DNA of 64,000 nt from Lutimonas halocynthiae (GCF_030409835.1 NZ_JAUFQO010000005.1:1-64000), one strand, 5' to 3'. Shown: positions 18,109-26,649, counted from the stretch's first letter. Notes: a model not told the origin generated them from the letters alone. Made by a program: numbers and translations.

Positions 18109-18272
18109 ACGAACGCACAACAATGGCTATAAGTAATTACTTGTTCTCGCTTACTTTGGAAATTCCGCAGGAATTTCCAACTCGGTGTGTACCTGCCAGC
18201 CGGCAAGGCAGGCTTGCAAAGTTAAGTGCTAACCCACGCAACTACTCATAGCCGATACCGTTGGGAGCAATT
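18109..18272 (+). repeat. attC-like site with GC palindrome in loop
   Basis: Left box ACGAACGCACAAC pairs 9 of 13 with the box at 17286. Arms GGCTATAAGTAATTAC and CAACTACTCATAGCC. The loop has an inner TGGAAATTCC/GGAATTTCCA hairpin and an inserted GC-rich palindrome at 18191-18214. Right box GTTGGGAGCAATT (18260-18272). Confidence 0.8.
18191..18214. repeat. GC-rich palindrome in attC loop
   Basis: ACCTGCCAGCCGGCAAGGCA and following GGCT form a palindrome of the CCTGCC/GGCAGG family, identical to the copy at 22184-22207 inside another site loop. Confidence 0.8.
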
Positions 18273-18279
18273 AAAAAAC

Positions 18280-19356
18280 ATGAAAAAACTTATATACTTC
18301 TTACTTATAATTCTAGCGTTTTCCTGTCAGAATGCACCGAAGAAAATCGAACAAAAAGAAGTGGAAAAACATGAAAAGGACTACTGGAGACATCTCAGTT
18401 ATTTGATTCAGATAAAAAATGATGTTGCTAAAGAACATTGGAATGCATTTTCAAAAAAAGATTTATTTCAACCTATTGTTTATTACACTTTTGACGGAAC
18501 TTTTTCTGTAAATCCAAATAAACACATCCTGAACATTGCTCGTCACGACAAATTGAAACCCTTTAAAGGATTTTCAGTAATTAAGTTGGCTGAAACCTAC
18601 ACAGATACCACGAACCTAAACTTTAGTACATCTTACACTGACGATGACAGCTCAGCGCTTTTCTATCAAGAAAATGTACTGTTTTTCCAAAGTTTTGATT
18701 TAACAAAAAAATTGATTGGTGTAACAGATTTACAGGATTGGTCTATTATGGTAATCCATGAGTTGTTTCATGGATATCAAAGGAAAATTCCGCAATTTAA
18801 AGCTTACTGCACACAACTTGATATTCCAGGAGGACCTAATGAATTTTTAGGGCGCTACCATAAAGACCTCAAATGGTACAAAGAAAGTGTCTACAAAGAG
18901 AATGAGCTTTTGAAATCCATATGGATTGATGATGCAGATGTCGTTGTTAATCTCAAGAAATACGATTCCTTAAGAACAATGCGCATTGATAGAATAAAGG
19001 ATGACTATGGTATTGATATTCGTGAGGTTGAAGATTATGAAATCTTAATGGAAGGTCATGCTCGATATTTTGAATCTTTATGTAAAAGACATTTGGCTAA
19101 AAATAAACCGAGCACTACAATGCTGAATGAAGAAGATTTCGATTTTATTGGTAACATCTACCAAGAATACAGTGTAAAAAAAGACAAAGGTCTTTATGAT
19201 CTTTATAACGATAGATATTATTACCAATTAGGCTATAATATTTCGATGATTTTAGAAAAATTCCTTCCGAATTACAAGGAGACAATCTATACCGAGCATA
19301 ATAGTTTTAACCCATATTTAAAAGAATTAAAAGCTCACAAAAATGGCTATAAGTAA
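18280..19356 (+). CDS. Zinc-metallopeptidase-like lipoprotein
   Basis: A 358-residue lipoprotein (AFS-Cys, residue 15) with an HExxH motif (H160-E-L-F-H164, followed by GYQ) and a downstream E258-G-H that could supply the third zinc ligand. This layout is that of a gluzincin-like metallopeptidase, but I cannot name the family. It probably acts in the periplasm or outer membrane. The coding frame runs into the left box of the next site and ends at the TAA in TATAAGTAA, so the last few residues are site-encoded. ATG chosen for the signal peptide. Confidence 0.65.
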   Translation: MKKLIYFLLIILAFSCQNAPKKIEQKEVEKHEKDYWRHLSYLIQIKNDVAKEHWNAFSKKDLFQPIVYYTFDGTFSVNPNKHILNIARHDKLKPFKGFSVIKLAETYTDTTNLNFSTSYTDDDSSALFYQENVLFFQSFDLTKKLIGVTDLQDWSIMVIHELFHGYQRKIPQFKAYCTQLDIPGGPNEFLGRYHKDLKWYKESVYKENELLKSIWIDDADVVVNLKKYDSLRTMRIDRIKDDYGIDIREVEDYEILMEGHARYFESLCKRHLAKNKPSTTMLNEEDFDFIGNIYQEYSVKKDKGLYDLYNDRYYYQLGYNISMILEKFLPNYKETIYTEHNSFNPYLKELKAHKNGYK

Positions 19357-19471
19357 GTGCTTGTTCTCGCCTACTTCTGAAAATCCTTGCGGATTTTGAG
19401 TTTAGTGTGTACTTGCAAAGTTAAGTGCTCAACTATGCAACTACTCATACACTAGACCGTTGGCAACAATT
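19329..19471 (+). repeat. attC-like site overlapping a gene end
   Basis: Left box AAAAGCTCACAAA pairs 9 of 13 with the box at 18260; its terminal AAC is mutated to AAA. The body is near that of the site at 18109 but without the GC palindrome. Inner hairpin AAAATCCTTGCGGATTTT. Right box GTTGGCAACAATT (19459-19471). Confidence 0.78.
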
Positions 19472-19498
19472 AAAAAAAACGAAAAACTAAAATATTAA

Positions 19499-20485
19499 AT
19501 GAAATTAGCTTCAATTGACAACAAGACCAGAGACGGACAATTGGTTGTCGTAAATAAAGAATTAACAAGAGCAGTTAAAGTACCTGAAATAGCAGAAACT
19601 ATGCAAACTGCAATCGATAATTGGGTAGAAACCGAAAGTAAACTACAAAGTGTTTATGAAGACTTAAACACAAATAAATTGTCTAACACGTTTGATTTTT
19701 CTTCTGTAAGAGTTTTAGCACCAATTCCAAGAGCTTACCATTGGGCTGATGGAAGTGCTTACGTTACTCACGTTGAACTTGTACGTAAAGCTCGAAACGC
19801 AGAATTACCTGAGTCTTTTTGGACTGACCCTTTGATGTATATGGGCGCTTCTGATGCGTTTATTGGAGCAAATGATGATATTGAAATCGAAAATGAAGAT
19901 TGGGGTATTGATTTTGAATCCGAAGTAGCTGTTATCACAGATGATGTGCCAGCAGGAATAAATTCAAAAGACGCTTTAAATCATATTAAATTGATAACCA
20001 TTATCAATGATGTTTCTTTAAGAAATTTAATTCCTAACGAACTATCAAAACAATTTGGTTTTTATCAATCAAAACCTTGGACAACATTTGCTCCTGTGGT
20101 TGTTACTCCAGACGAATTAGATGGGAGTTGGAATGATGGAAAACTTCATTTACCCTTAAATTCTACCTTAAACGGAAGACTGATTGGCTCACCAAATGCA
20201 GGAATTGATATGACATTTGACTTTGGTCAATTAGTAGCACACGCTTCTAAAACACGTTCATTAATGGCAGGAACTGTTATCGGTTCGGGAACAGTTGCAA
20301 ACCAAGGAAGTCCGAATGGCTCAAGTTGTTTAGCAGAAGTTAGGTGTTTAGAAATTGTAAATAATGGAAAAGCTACTACCCCATTTATGAGCTTCGGAGA
20401 TAGAATAGAAGTAGAAATGAAAGATAAAAGTGGAAAGTCGGTTTTTGGAAAAATAAATCAAGTAGTTAAAGAATATAAAAAATAA
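19499..20485 (+). CDS. Fumarylacetoacetate hydrolase family protein
   Basis: A 328-residue FAH-family enzyme with no signal peptide, so cytoplasmic. Seen: DWGIDFESEVAVITDDVP (metal-binding acidic region), NDVSLRNLIPNE, SKPWTTFAPVVVTPDEL, and GTVIGSGTVANQGSP near the C-terminus. These give the FAH catalytic domain over about 85-328. Family enzymes cleave C-C bonds of diketo acids with Mg2+ in aromatic or sugar breakdown; the substrate is unclear. Single gene of its cassette, ATG start 27 bases after the box. Confidence 0.88.
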   Translation: MKLASIDNKTRDGQLVVVNKELTRAVKVPEIAETMQTAIDNWVETESKLQSVYEDLNTNKLSNTFDFSSVRVLAPIPRAYHWADGSAYVTHVELVRKARNAELPESFWTDPLMYMGASDAFIGANDDIEIENEDWGIDFESEVAVITDDVPAGINSKDALNHIKLITIINDVSLRNLIPNELSKQFGFYQSKPWTTFAPVVVTPDELDGSWNDGKLHLPLNSTLNGRLIGSPNAGIDMTFDFGQLVAHASKTRSLMAGTVIGSGTVANQGSPNGSSCLAEVRCLEIVNNGKATTPFMSFGDRIEVEMKDKSGKSVFGKINQVVKEYKK

Positions 20486-20688
20486 CTGTTGCCAACAATG
20501 GCTTTAGTTAATACGGGTTTTAGTGCATAATCAAAGTGAAGTACTTTTAATTAAGTCCGCCAAATCTTTTGATTTGGCTTTAGAACAAAAAAGGTAAAAC
20601 AAAATAAAAAGTTTTGGCTAAGTGTTTAATCGAAAGTTCACTACTTTTAATTCCGGTACTAACCATAGCAAAAACGTTGGCAATAATG
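20484..20688 (+). repeat. attC-like site, long loop (about 205 bases)
   Basis: Left box AACTGTTGCCAAC is 12 of 13 complementary to the box at 19459. The loop contains CCGCCAAATCTTTTGATTTGG, itself a hairpin. The right arm ends ACTAACCATAGCAAAAACG, followed by right box GTTGGCAATAATG (20676-20688). Confidence 0.82.
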
Positions 20689-20711
20689 CTAGATAACAAA
20701 AACTTAAGAAA

Positions 20712-21308
20712 ATGGATGATTTAGGTGGATCAATTTTGTCAGCAGCCGTATTGCTGTTTTTTTTAATGGACCCATTAGGTAATATACCTGTGTTGCTGTC
20801 TGTATTAAAAGGAGTAAGCCCTAAAAGGCAACGATTTATTATTATTCGTGAATTACTAATTGCGCTCGTAATTCTCGTTATTTTTCTTTTTGCTGGACAA
20901 AGCCTTTTAGACTTTCTTCATTTGCAGCAAGAGTCGGTGACAATTGCAGGAGGAATAATCTTGTTAATTATTGGGCTTCGATTGATATTTCCCCGCCCAG
21001 AAGGTATTATGGGGGAACAAGCTGATGGTGAGCCTTTTATAGTACCTATTGCTATTCCTATGATTGCTGGACCATCTGTATTAGCTATGTTAATACTTAT
21101 GACTAAAAATGAACCTGAGCAATTGAACAATTGGTTCTTTGCGCTTCTAGTTGCTTGGGCAATTTCGGCCATTTTATTATTGTCCGCACCATTCCTCTAT
21201 AGAATTTTAGGTGAACGTGGACTGAAAGCTATTGAACGTTTAATGGGAATGATACTAGTAATGATGGCAGTACAAATGTTAATCAATGGAGTTAAAATTC
21301 TATTCTAA
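20712..21308 (+). CDS. MarC-family (UPF0056) inner-membrane protein
   Basis: A 198-residue protein with six membrane helices. It begins FFLMDPLGNIPV and has ERGLKAIERLMGMILVMMAVQM at the end; both are hallmarks of MarC/UPF0056 proteins. Full length for the family. MarC was first tied to multiple antibiotic resistance, but its transport function is not established. Single gene of its cassette. Confidence 0.9.
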   Translation: MDDLGGSILSAAVLLFFLMDPLGNIPVLLSVLKGVSPKRQRFIIIRELLIALVILVIFLFAGQSLLDFLHLQQESVTIAGGIILLIIGLRLIFPRPEGIMGEQADGEPFIVPIAIPMIAGPSVLAMLILMTKNEPEQLNNWFFALLVAWAISAILLLSAPFLYRILGERGLKAIERLMGMILVMMAVQMLINGVKILF

Positions 21309-21326
21309 TCAGTTAAAACCAAATGC

Positions 21327-21469
21327 ACGTATTGCCAACAACATGTATAAGTAATTGCGGTTTAAGTGATAAAACGAAAGTATCAACATAATTCAATGTC
21401 AGCGTTATACGGAAAAGTTTGTGAGTAGAAATCCGCTACTACTCATAGCCGATACCGTTAGGTGTAATT
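21327..21469 (+). repeat. attC-like site (GCGGTTTAAGTG subtype)
   Basis: Left box ACGTATTGCCAAC pairs 10 of 13 with the box at 20676. Arms ATGTATAAGTAATTGCGG and CCGCTACTACTCATAGCC. Right box GTTAGGTGTAATT (21457-21469). Confidence 0.8.
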
Positions 21470-21494
21470 TGATAATCGAGCTAAATTTGGAGTT

Positions 21495-21517
21495 TTTACC
21501 AATTTTTGGTAAATTTG
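21495..21517 (+). promoter_or_regulatory. ParD-type operator overlapping a -7 box
   Basis: The palindrome TTTACCAA-TTT-TTGGTAAA (21495-21513) overlaps TAAATTTG (21510-21517), which fits the Bacteroidota -7 consensus TAnnTTTG. The same TACCAA/TTGGTA palindrome on a -7 box precedes the second parD at 36611. ParD-type antitoxins repress their own operons, so this is the likely operator. Confidence 0.65.
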
Positions 21518-21532
21518 ATTAAAAGAAAAATA

Positions 21533-21781
21533 ATGAAAAATACATCTATATCACTCGGAAATTATTTTGATCAGTTTGTACAAACTCAAGTTTCTGCTGG
21601 TCGATACAAAAACGTTAGCGAAGTTATAAGAGCTGGACTTAGAATGCTTGAGAATGAAGAAAATAAAGTGATCGCATTGAGAAATGCTATACAAGAAGGA
21701 TTGAACAGTCCTTTAGTTGAAGACTTTGATTTTGATGAAAATCTGAAAAGATTAAAAGCAGAAAAAAGAAAGAATGGCTAA
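21533..21781 (+). CDS. parD: ParD-family antitoxin
   Basis: An 82-residue antitoxin. The N-terminal ribbon-helix-helix (KNTSISLGNYFDQFVQTQV.. then GRYKNVSEVIRAGLRMLE) binds DNA, and the acidic C-terminus (about 50-82) binds and blocks the toxin. It overlaps the toxin gene by eight bases, the usual arrangement. It probably represses its own promoter through the palindrome at 21495. The start at 21533 gives the conserved RHH N-terminus. Confidence 0.9.
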   Translation: MKNTSISLGNYFDQFVQTQVSAGRYKNVSEVIRAGLRMLENEENKVIALRNAIQEGLNSPLVEDFDFDENLKRLKAEKRKNG

Positions 21782-22073
21782 AGTTATACTGAGACAAGAA
21801 GCCATTAACGACTTAAATAGAATATGGGACTATACTTTCAAAAAATGGTCTGAAAAGCAAGCCGACAAATATTATACAACAGTTAAAATGGCTTGTAATG
21901 GAATTAGAGAAAGTCCTGATATTGGAAAAGAATATGACGGAATAAGCAAAAACTTACTCGGACTAAAATCTGGAAAGCATATAATATTTTATCAGCAAAT
22001 ATCCAGTGATAGAATTGAAATCATAAGAATTTTACACGAGCGAATGGATTTGAAAAATAGGATAACCGAATAA
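21774..22073 (+). CDS. parE: ParE-family toxin
   Basis: A 99-residue RelE/ParE-fold toxin (AINDLNRIWDYTFKKWSEKQADKYY, then GKHIIFYQ.. and IEIIRILHERMDLKNR, the family ending). ParE toxins inhibit DNA gyrase. With the parD gene it makes a type II toxin-antitoxin pair occupying a whole cassette. Such pairs are common in large cassette arrays and are thought to stabilise them. A closely related pair is at 36611-37152. Confidence 0.9.
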   Translation: MAKVILRQEAINDLNRIWDYTFKKWSEKQADKYYTTVKMACNGIRESPDIGKEYDGISKNLLGLKSGKHIIFYQQISSDRIEIIRILHERMDLKNRITE

Positions 22074-22074
22074 A

Positions 22075-22265
22075 AACTACACCCAACATTGGCTATAAGT
22101 AATTGCTTGTTCTGGTCTACTTCTGAAAATTGCTTGCGCCAGTTCTCTTCGCTCGTGTCTCTCGGATTGTCATTTTGGTGTGTACCTGCCAGCCGGCAAG
22201 GCAGGCTTGCAAAGTTAAGTGCTAACCCACGCAACTACTCATAGCCGATACCGTTGGGTGTAATT
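22075..22265 (+). repeat. attC-like site with GC palindrome in loop
   Basis: Left box AACTACACCCAAC is 11 of 13 complementary to the box at 21457. Arms TTGGCTATAAGTAATTGC and GCAACTACTCATAGCC; GC palindrome at 22184-22207. From 22170 to the right box GTTGGGTGTAATT (22253-22265) it is almost identical to the site at 18109. Confidence 0.82.
22184..22207. repeat. GC-rich palindrome in attC loop
   Basis: Same 24-base CCTGCC/GGCAGG-family palindrome as at 18191-18214, in the same place relative to the right arm. This suggests the two sites share ancestry after the insertion. Confidence 0.8.
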
Positions 22266-22305
22266 AAAAAAACGGAATGAAAGACCCATTCCGTTCACTT
22301 TTAGA

Positions 22306-22677
22306 TTATCCTCTCTGGAATCCAAATACTCGTGGAGCGAAAGTTGCTTTAAGACCCATACCCAAGGCGGCTTGTTTCATTTCTTCAGGAATTTCACCAC
22401 AAAACAAGAACTCACCTGGGTTAGCAATTGAAAGTAAGTTTTCAAAGTGTCCAGCAGCGGTTGTTCCAAGATGAAATCCAACTGCACTTGCATTTGCAAA
22501 TAAATCCATAACAACTAACGTTGAAGATGTTTCATCAAAATAACATTCGACGTGTTTTGCATCAGGTTCATTGTCTTCCATTTGCTGTGAAACTTCTCTA
22601 TATATTCCCTTAAGTGTTTCAGATTGTCCCTCTTTGGCAGTCCACTTATATACTACCATTACTTCTTGATTTGTCAT
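22306..22677 (-). CDS. Antibiotic biosynthesis monooxygenase-like protein
   Basis: A 123-residue protein with a dimeric alpha/beta-barrel (ABM/quinol monooxygenase YgiN-like) fold: MVVYKWTAKEGQSETLKGIYRE at the start, VMDLFANASAVGFHL in the middle. Family members oxidise quinones or polyketides, but some are nonenzymatic. It is one of few reverse-strand genes and faces away from the AraC-type regulator at 22807, which probably controls it from the shared 129-base intergenic region. Confidence 0.75.
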   Translation of the reverse strand: MTNQEVMVVYKWTAKEGQSETLKGIYREVSQQMEDNEPDAKHVECYFDETSSTLVVMDLFANASAVGFHLGTTAAGHFENLLSIANPGEFLFCGEIPEEMKQAALGMGLKATFAPRVFGFQRG

Positions 22678-22713
22678 AATTACTAATTTTAAATTTATAA
22701 TAATACAAATATA

Positions 22714-22751
22714 TGTCGTATTGATAATTTTTAGATGTGTCTTTTACGACA
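22714..22751. promoter_or_regulatory. Inverted repeat in divergent promoter region
   Basis: TGTCGTA (22714-22720) and TACGACA (22745-22751) are perfect inverted copies separated by 24 bases, with a further CCGACA half-site at about 22769. They sit between the divergent monooxygenase and AraC-type genes and are good candidates for the regulator's operator. Confidence 0.55.
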
Positions 22752-22806
22752 TTTTAAAGGGTTGTTTCCGACACGTATTTTAATTACATTTGTCAAAAGA
22801 ATAAAA

Positions 22807-23802
22807 ATGAAACACATAAGTGTAATAGTTCCATCTGGAAAGAGTATTGTTGATACAATCATAGCTCCATATAATTTGTTAAATATGGCAAATTCCTATT
22901 CAATGCAGTTAAGTAAATCTCACGAAAAACCATTCAAAATTGATTTAGTGGGTTTAACATTAGAACCTGTCTTGTATCAAGGTCTATTCAGTATTCAACC
23001 AACAGCGACTATTAGTGATATAGATAAAACAGACTTAGTTGTTATTTCACCGATTAGTGGAGATTTAGTTTTGGAAATCCAACAAAACATTGAGTTTGTT
23101 CAATGGATCAAAGAACAACGAATTAAGAACGGAACAGAACTTGCCAGCCTATGCAAAGGAACATTTTTATTAGCTGAAACAGGATTGTTAAATGGAAAGT
23201 CCTGCACAACGCATTGGACTGCTCACGACCTATTTAAACAAAGGTATCCCAAAGTAAACCTTATATCAGAAAAAATAATTTGTGAGGATAATGGAATTTA
23301 TTCAAGCGGTGGCGCATATTCCATACTAAATTTTACTCTATACATGATTGAACGATATTTTGGAAGAGAAACTGCGATTTGGTGTTCTAAAATTGCTGAA
23401 ATTGATTTTGATAGAAAAAGCCAGAGTGAGTTCATTATTTTTAATGGGCAGAAGGATCATTCTGATCCAGCAATTCATAAAGCTCAAGAATACATTGAAA
23501 ATAATTTTAAAAACAAATTGAGTGTAGAGCAAATTGCAGATGTTGTTAATTTAGGTTCTCGCAGCTTTTTAAGGAGATTCAAAAAGGCGACATTTAACAC
23601 ACCGTTAGAATATATACGTAGAGTCAAGGTTGAAGCTGCAAAAAAGCAACTCGAAAGTACAGCAAAATCAATACTCGAAGTGATGTATTTTATTGGGTAT
23701 AATGATGAAAAAGCTTTTAGAACTACTTTTAGAAGGTACTCAGGGCTTTCCCCAAAAGAATATCAAAAAAAGTACAACCGAGAAATTGCTTTTGCATCTT
23801 AG
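22807..23802 (+). CDS. GlxA-type AraC-family transcription regulator
   Basis: A 331-residue regulator with a DJ-1/PfpI-like N-terminal domain (about 1-195; elbow ASLC116KGTFLLAE, then THWTAHDLF) and a C-terminal AraC-type double helix-turn-helix (about 225-331; LSVEQIADVVNLGSRSFLRRF, FIGYNDEKAFRTTFRRYSG). Length and layout fit GlxA-like regulators. Likely activates or represses the divergent monooxygenase gene. ATG 22807 gives the normal N-terminus (MKHISVIVP). Confidence 0.9.
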   Translation: MKHISVIVPSGKSIVDTIIAPYNLLNMANSYSMQLSKSHEKPFKIDLVGLTLEPVLYQGLFSIQPTATISDIDKTDLVVISPISGDLVLEIQQNIEFVQWIKEQRIKNGTELASLCKGTFLLAETGLLNGKSCTTHWTAHDLFKQRYPKVNLISEKIICEDNGIYSSGGAYSILNFTLYMIERYFGRETAIWCSKIAEIDFDRKSQSEFIIFNGQKDHSDPAIHKAQEYIENNFKNKLSVEQIADVVNLGSRSFLRRFKKATFNTPLEYIRRVKVEAAKKQLESTAKSILEVMYFIGYNDEKAFRTTFRRYSGLSPKEYQKKYNREIAFAS

Positions 23803-23814
23803 TAATTGAGAAAT

Positions 23815-23955
23815 AACTAAACCTAACAACGTGCATAGTTCATTGCGCTGAAATTCCTACTCGGAATTTCTTTGCTGCTGAACAATGGTTTCTATCCTAT
23901 TCCCTATCTTAGTACTAACGCAACTAAACCATACACGAACACGTTGTAAGTAATT
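23815..23955 (+). repeat. attC-like site (TTCATTGCGCTG subtype)
   Basis: Left box AACTAAACCTAAC pairs 10 of 13 with the box at 22253. Arms GTGCATAGTTCATTGCG and CGCAACTAAACCATACAC. Inner hairpin GAAATTCC/GGAATTTC. Right box GTTGTAAGTAATT (23943-23955). It closes the divergent two-gene cassette. Confidence 0.82.
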
Positions 23956-24032
23956 GCACCCATAATAGACGGATTAATATATTTTGAGATTTTAATTATT
24001 TCACTTAACTTAATACCTTAAAAATCAACACA

Positions 24033-24512
24033 ATGAAAAACACAAATTTTAAAGAGTTTAAAAGAAACATGATTACCCTTGCCTTTGTTTTTTTAGCAAT
24101 TGGCTTGAACGCTCAAAGCAATGGCCTCTCTGACAAAGAATCTTCTATTGCCACAACTATTGATAACAAAGATTTGAAATGGTTACCTGCTCCAGATTTC
24201 TTTCCAGATTGTTCCTTTACAATACTTCATGGCGATATATCTAAACCTAATTTAGATTTTTTCTTTAAAATAGAACCTAATACCGAAGTTGTGAATCATA
24301 CACATAATTCACCTGAACGTATGATTTTAATTTCAGGAGATTTGGAAGTGCAATACCAAGGAGAAAAACCTATAGTATTAAAAGCTGGTTCTTATGCTTA
24401 TGGTCCTGCAGGAAAACCACATAAAGCAAAATGTCTAGATAATGGCCCTTGTGTGCTATTTGTCGCTATGGTCGACCCTTTTGATGCAGTTCCTGTTACA
24501 AAAAAAGAATAA
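24033..24512 (+). CDS. Secreted cupin-domain protein
   Basis: A 159-residue protein with an extended signal peptide (cleavage near GLNAQS) and a single cupin barrel (about 75-150): the metal motif HTHNSPERMILISGDLEVQYQGE and GSYAYGPAGKPHKAKC. The histidines suggest a bound metal ion. It resembles ChrR-like or DUF4437-type cupins; activity cannot be told. Single gene of its cassette. Confidence 0.8.
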   Translation: MKNTNFKEFKRNMITLAFVFLAIGLNAQSNGLSDKESSIATTIDNKDLKWLPAPDFFPDCSFTILHGDISKPNLDFFFKIEPNTEVVNHTHNSPERMILISGDLEVQYQGEKPIVLKAGSYAYGPAGKPHKAKCLDNGPCVLFVAMVDPFDAVPVTKKE

Positions 24513-24545
24513 GATAGTTTGTAAAATCAATATCATTAATAAAAC

Positions 24546-24709
24546 AACTACTGACAACAATATATATAAATTATTGCTGGTTCTAGCCTACTGACGAAAA
24601 TCCTCTCGGATTTTCTGCCTACCTGCCGGTAGGCAGGTTCGGTTTGTATTTATTCAATTCGTTGCTTTAAACACGCAACAAACCATACACTAGACCGTTG
24701 TAAACAAGC
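24546..24709 (+). repeat. attC-like site with GC palindrome in loop
   Basis: Left box AACTACTGACAAC pairs 11 of 13 with the box at 23943. The loop has GAAAATCC/GGATTTTC and the palindrome CTGCCTACCTGCCGGTAGGC (from 24615). The right arm is CAACAAACCATACAC; right box GTTGTAAACAAGC (24697-24709). Confidence 0.8.
24615..24637. repeat. GC-rich palindrome in attC loop
   Basis: Another CCTGCC/GGCAGG-family copy, with a TAC/GTA variant arm, in the loop of the site at 24546. Confidence 0.75.
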
Positions 24710-24781
24710 TAAAAAAACAGACTAAATAAGATATTTATTCACTAAATAATATAACTATTAGTGATTACATGTACATATGAG

Positions 24782-24789
24782 TATATTTG
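24782..24789 (+). promoter_or_regulatory. Probable -7 promoter box
   Basis: TATATTTG exactly fits the Bacteroidota -7 box TAnnTTTG and lies 17 bases before the ATPase start codon. A GTACAT/ATGTAC inverted pair (24771 and the start codon region) flanks it and may be an operator. Confidence 0.5.
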
Positions 24790-24805
24790 TGTAAAAATAT
24801 AACCC

Positions 24806-25924
24806 ATGTACACTAGGACATTATTTAATACAATTAATACTAAAATTGGGTCTGGAAAAGCTATTATTCTAATTGGACCAAGGCAAGTAGGAAAAACGAC
24901 ATTAATTAGAAATTTAATCGAAGATAAGAAACATCTTTTTTTAGATGCAGATGATCCGACAGTTAGAAGTATCTTAAACAACCCAAATACAGAACAAATA
25001 AGAAGTATCATTGGTTCAAATAAAATTGTTTTTATAGATCAGGCCCAAAGAATAAGTGGTATTGGATTAACGCTCAAAATAATTACCGATCAATTTAAAG
25101 ATGTTCAATTATTAGTGAGTGGTTCTTCTTCATTTGATTTATCCAGAGAACTTAACGAACCTTTAACTGGAAGAAAATGGGAGTATGAATTATATCCTAT
25201 TAGTTGGAAAGAATTTGAAGATTATCACGGATATTTAATATCTGAACAACAATTAGAAAACAGATTGTTATATGGGTTATATCCTGACGTTTTGAATAAT
25301 CCTGGAGAAGAAAAAGAAATCTTAAAACAACTCGTAAGTAGTTATTTATATCGAGATATATTAGCATATTCAAATATTCGTAAACCAGAGGTTCTTGAAA
25401 AATTAGTACAGGCCTTAGCATTGCAGATTGGGAGTGAAGTTAACTATAACGAACTTGCTCAAATTGTGGGAGTTGACAAAAACACCGTCTCAAGCTATAT
25501 TGACATTCTGCAAAAGGGATATGTAATTTTTAAGTTAGATAGCTTTAGCAGAAATCTAAGAACTGAGATAAAGAAAAATAAAAAAATTTATTTTTATGAT
25601 AATGGTATTAGAAATATGGTTCTAGGAAATTTTAATTCATTGGATCTGCGTAGTGATACTGGTGCACTTTGGGAAAACTTCTTAATATCGGAAAGGCTTA
25701 AGCAGAATACCTATAAGAATAAATTCACTAAAATGTACTTCTGGAGAACTAAACAGCAACAAGAAGTTGACCTAGTAGAAGAAGTAGATGGTATAATTAC
25801 AGGATTTGAATTTAAATGGAACGCTAAGAAGAAAATTAGATTACCAAAAACATTTGTAAATGAATACAATGCAAATGAAGAACTAATTAACAGAAATAAT
25901 TTTAGAAAATTTGTTTCCGAATAA
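24806..25924 (+). CDS. AAA ATPase with DUF4143 domain
   Basis: A 372-residue protein with an N-terminal AAA domain (Walker A GPRQVGKTT at 24-32; Walker B region IVFIDQAQRI, with Asp-Gln-Ala-Gln where DEAQ is usual) and a C-terminal DUF4143 domain with a nuclease-like core (YFWRTKQQQEVDLVEE ... GFEFKWN, matching D-x-V and E-x-K). Such proteins are very common in Bacteroidota, and their role is not settled. It has its own promoter box. The Glu-to-Gln change in Walker B could lower ATP hydrolysis. Confidence 0.85.
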   Translation: MYTRTLFNTINTKIGSGKAIILIGPRQVGKTTLIRNLIEDKKHLFLDADDPTVRSILNNPNTEQIRSIIGSNKIVFIDQAQRISGIGLTLKIITDQFKDVQLLVSGSSSFDLSRELNEPLTGRKWEYELYPISWKEFEDYHGYLISEQQLENRLLYGLYPDVLNNPGEEKEILKQLVSSYLYRDILAYSNIRKPEVLEKLVQALALQIGSEVNYNELAQIVGVDKNTVSSYIDILQKGYVIFKLDSFSRNLRTEIKKNKKIYFYDNGIRNMVLGNFNSLDLRSDTGALWENFLISERLKQNTYKNKFTKMYFWRTKQQQEVDLVEEVDGIITGFEFKWNAKKKIRLPKTFVNEYNANEELINRNNFRKFVSE

Positions 25925-25928
25925 AGCC

Positions 25929-25965
25929 GGCAGTTTACAGCAACGGGTATAACCAATAGCTTTGG
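25929..25965 (+). repeat. attC-like site, left half only
   Basis: Left box GGCAGTTTACAGC pairs 9 of 13 with the box at 24697, followed by AACGGGTATAACCAATAGCTT. No right arm or right box is found before the next gene at 26055, so the site has been cut by a deletion or insertion. Confidence 0.6.
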
Positions 25966-26054
25966 TAGTCAGCAAAAAATAAAACCCAAAATACCTGTAG
26001 AAATGTCAATTAAAATTTCATGACTCAAATTATTTACTTTTTAAATAAAATAAG

Positions 26055-26612
26055 ATGGATTCAAATAAAATAGTTAGTCGATTTAATAGGAAAGCAAATG
26101 AATGGTTAGTTGACTTAAGAATGATGGATGAAGAGGTAATTCAAATTAAGCCCTCTGAAACATCATGGTCTCTTTCAGAGGTATATGACCATGTAATGAG
26201 GGTAGCAAGAAGTTATCAAATTCCAAATCTAAAAAAGAGTGTTACACAATTGGCTAAAAGAAAGAAACGCAAAAACAAATACGGAATAGCCATTTTCGAC
26301 TTAGGATATAGGAAAGACGTACATATAAAAATGGAAGAATTTCCAAAGCCATTAGTTGAAGCTTTCACACCTACCATAAGGGATAAAAGAGATTTAGTCA
26401 AAGATTTCTTATCCTTCATCAAAGAAGTTAATGAGCTGCAAGATATTTTAGAAAAGAGTGGCAAAGAGCATAAGCAATATCATTTTATGTTTGGTGATAT
26501 CAATACGAGAGAATGGTTTTCATTAATTGAACTTCACATTTGGCTGCATGATAAACAAAAAGCAAAAATAAAAAGATATTTAGAAACTAAAGAATTATGT
26601 ATAGAATGTTGA
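26055..26612 (+). CDS. DinB-like protein
   Basis: A 185-residue protein resembling the DinB/DUF664 four-helix bundle: SETSWSLSEVYDHVMRVARSY (first metal-ligand His of the fold) and ELHIWLHDKQKAKIKRYL near the end. DinB-superfamily proteins bind divalent metal, and some are thiol-dependent transferases; role here unknown. The gene follows a half-deleted recombination site and has an ATG start. Two other DinB proteins lie in this window (26729, 40787). Confidence 0.7.
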   Translation: MDSNKIVSRFNRKANEWLVDLRMMDEEVIQIKPSETSWSLSEVYDHVMRVARSYQIPNLKKSVTQLAKRKKRKNKYGIAIFDLGYRKDVHIKMEEFPKPLVEAFTPTIRDKRDLVKDFLSFIKEVNELQDILEKSGKEHKQYHFMFGDINTREWFSLIELHIWLHDKQKAKIKRYLETKELCIEC

Positions 26613-26649
26613 TAGTGAAATTCAGCTAAAACTTCTTATAAAGAAAAAG

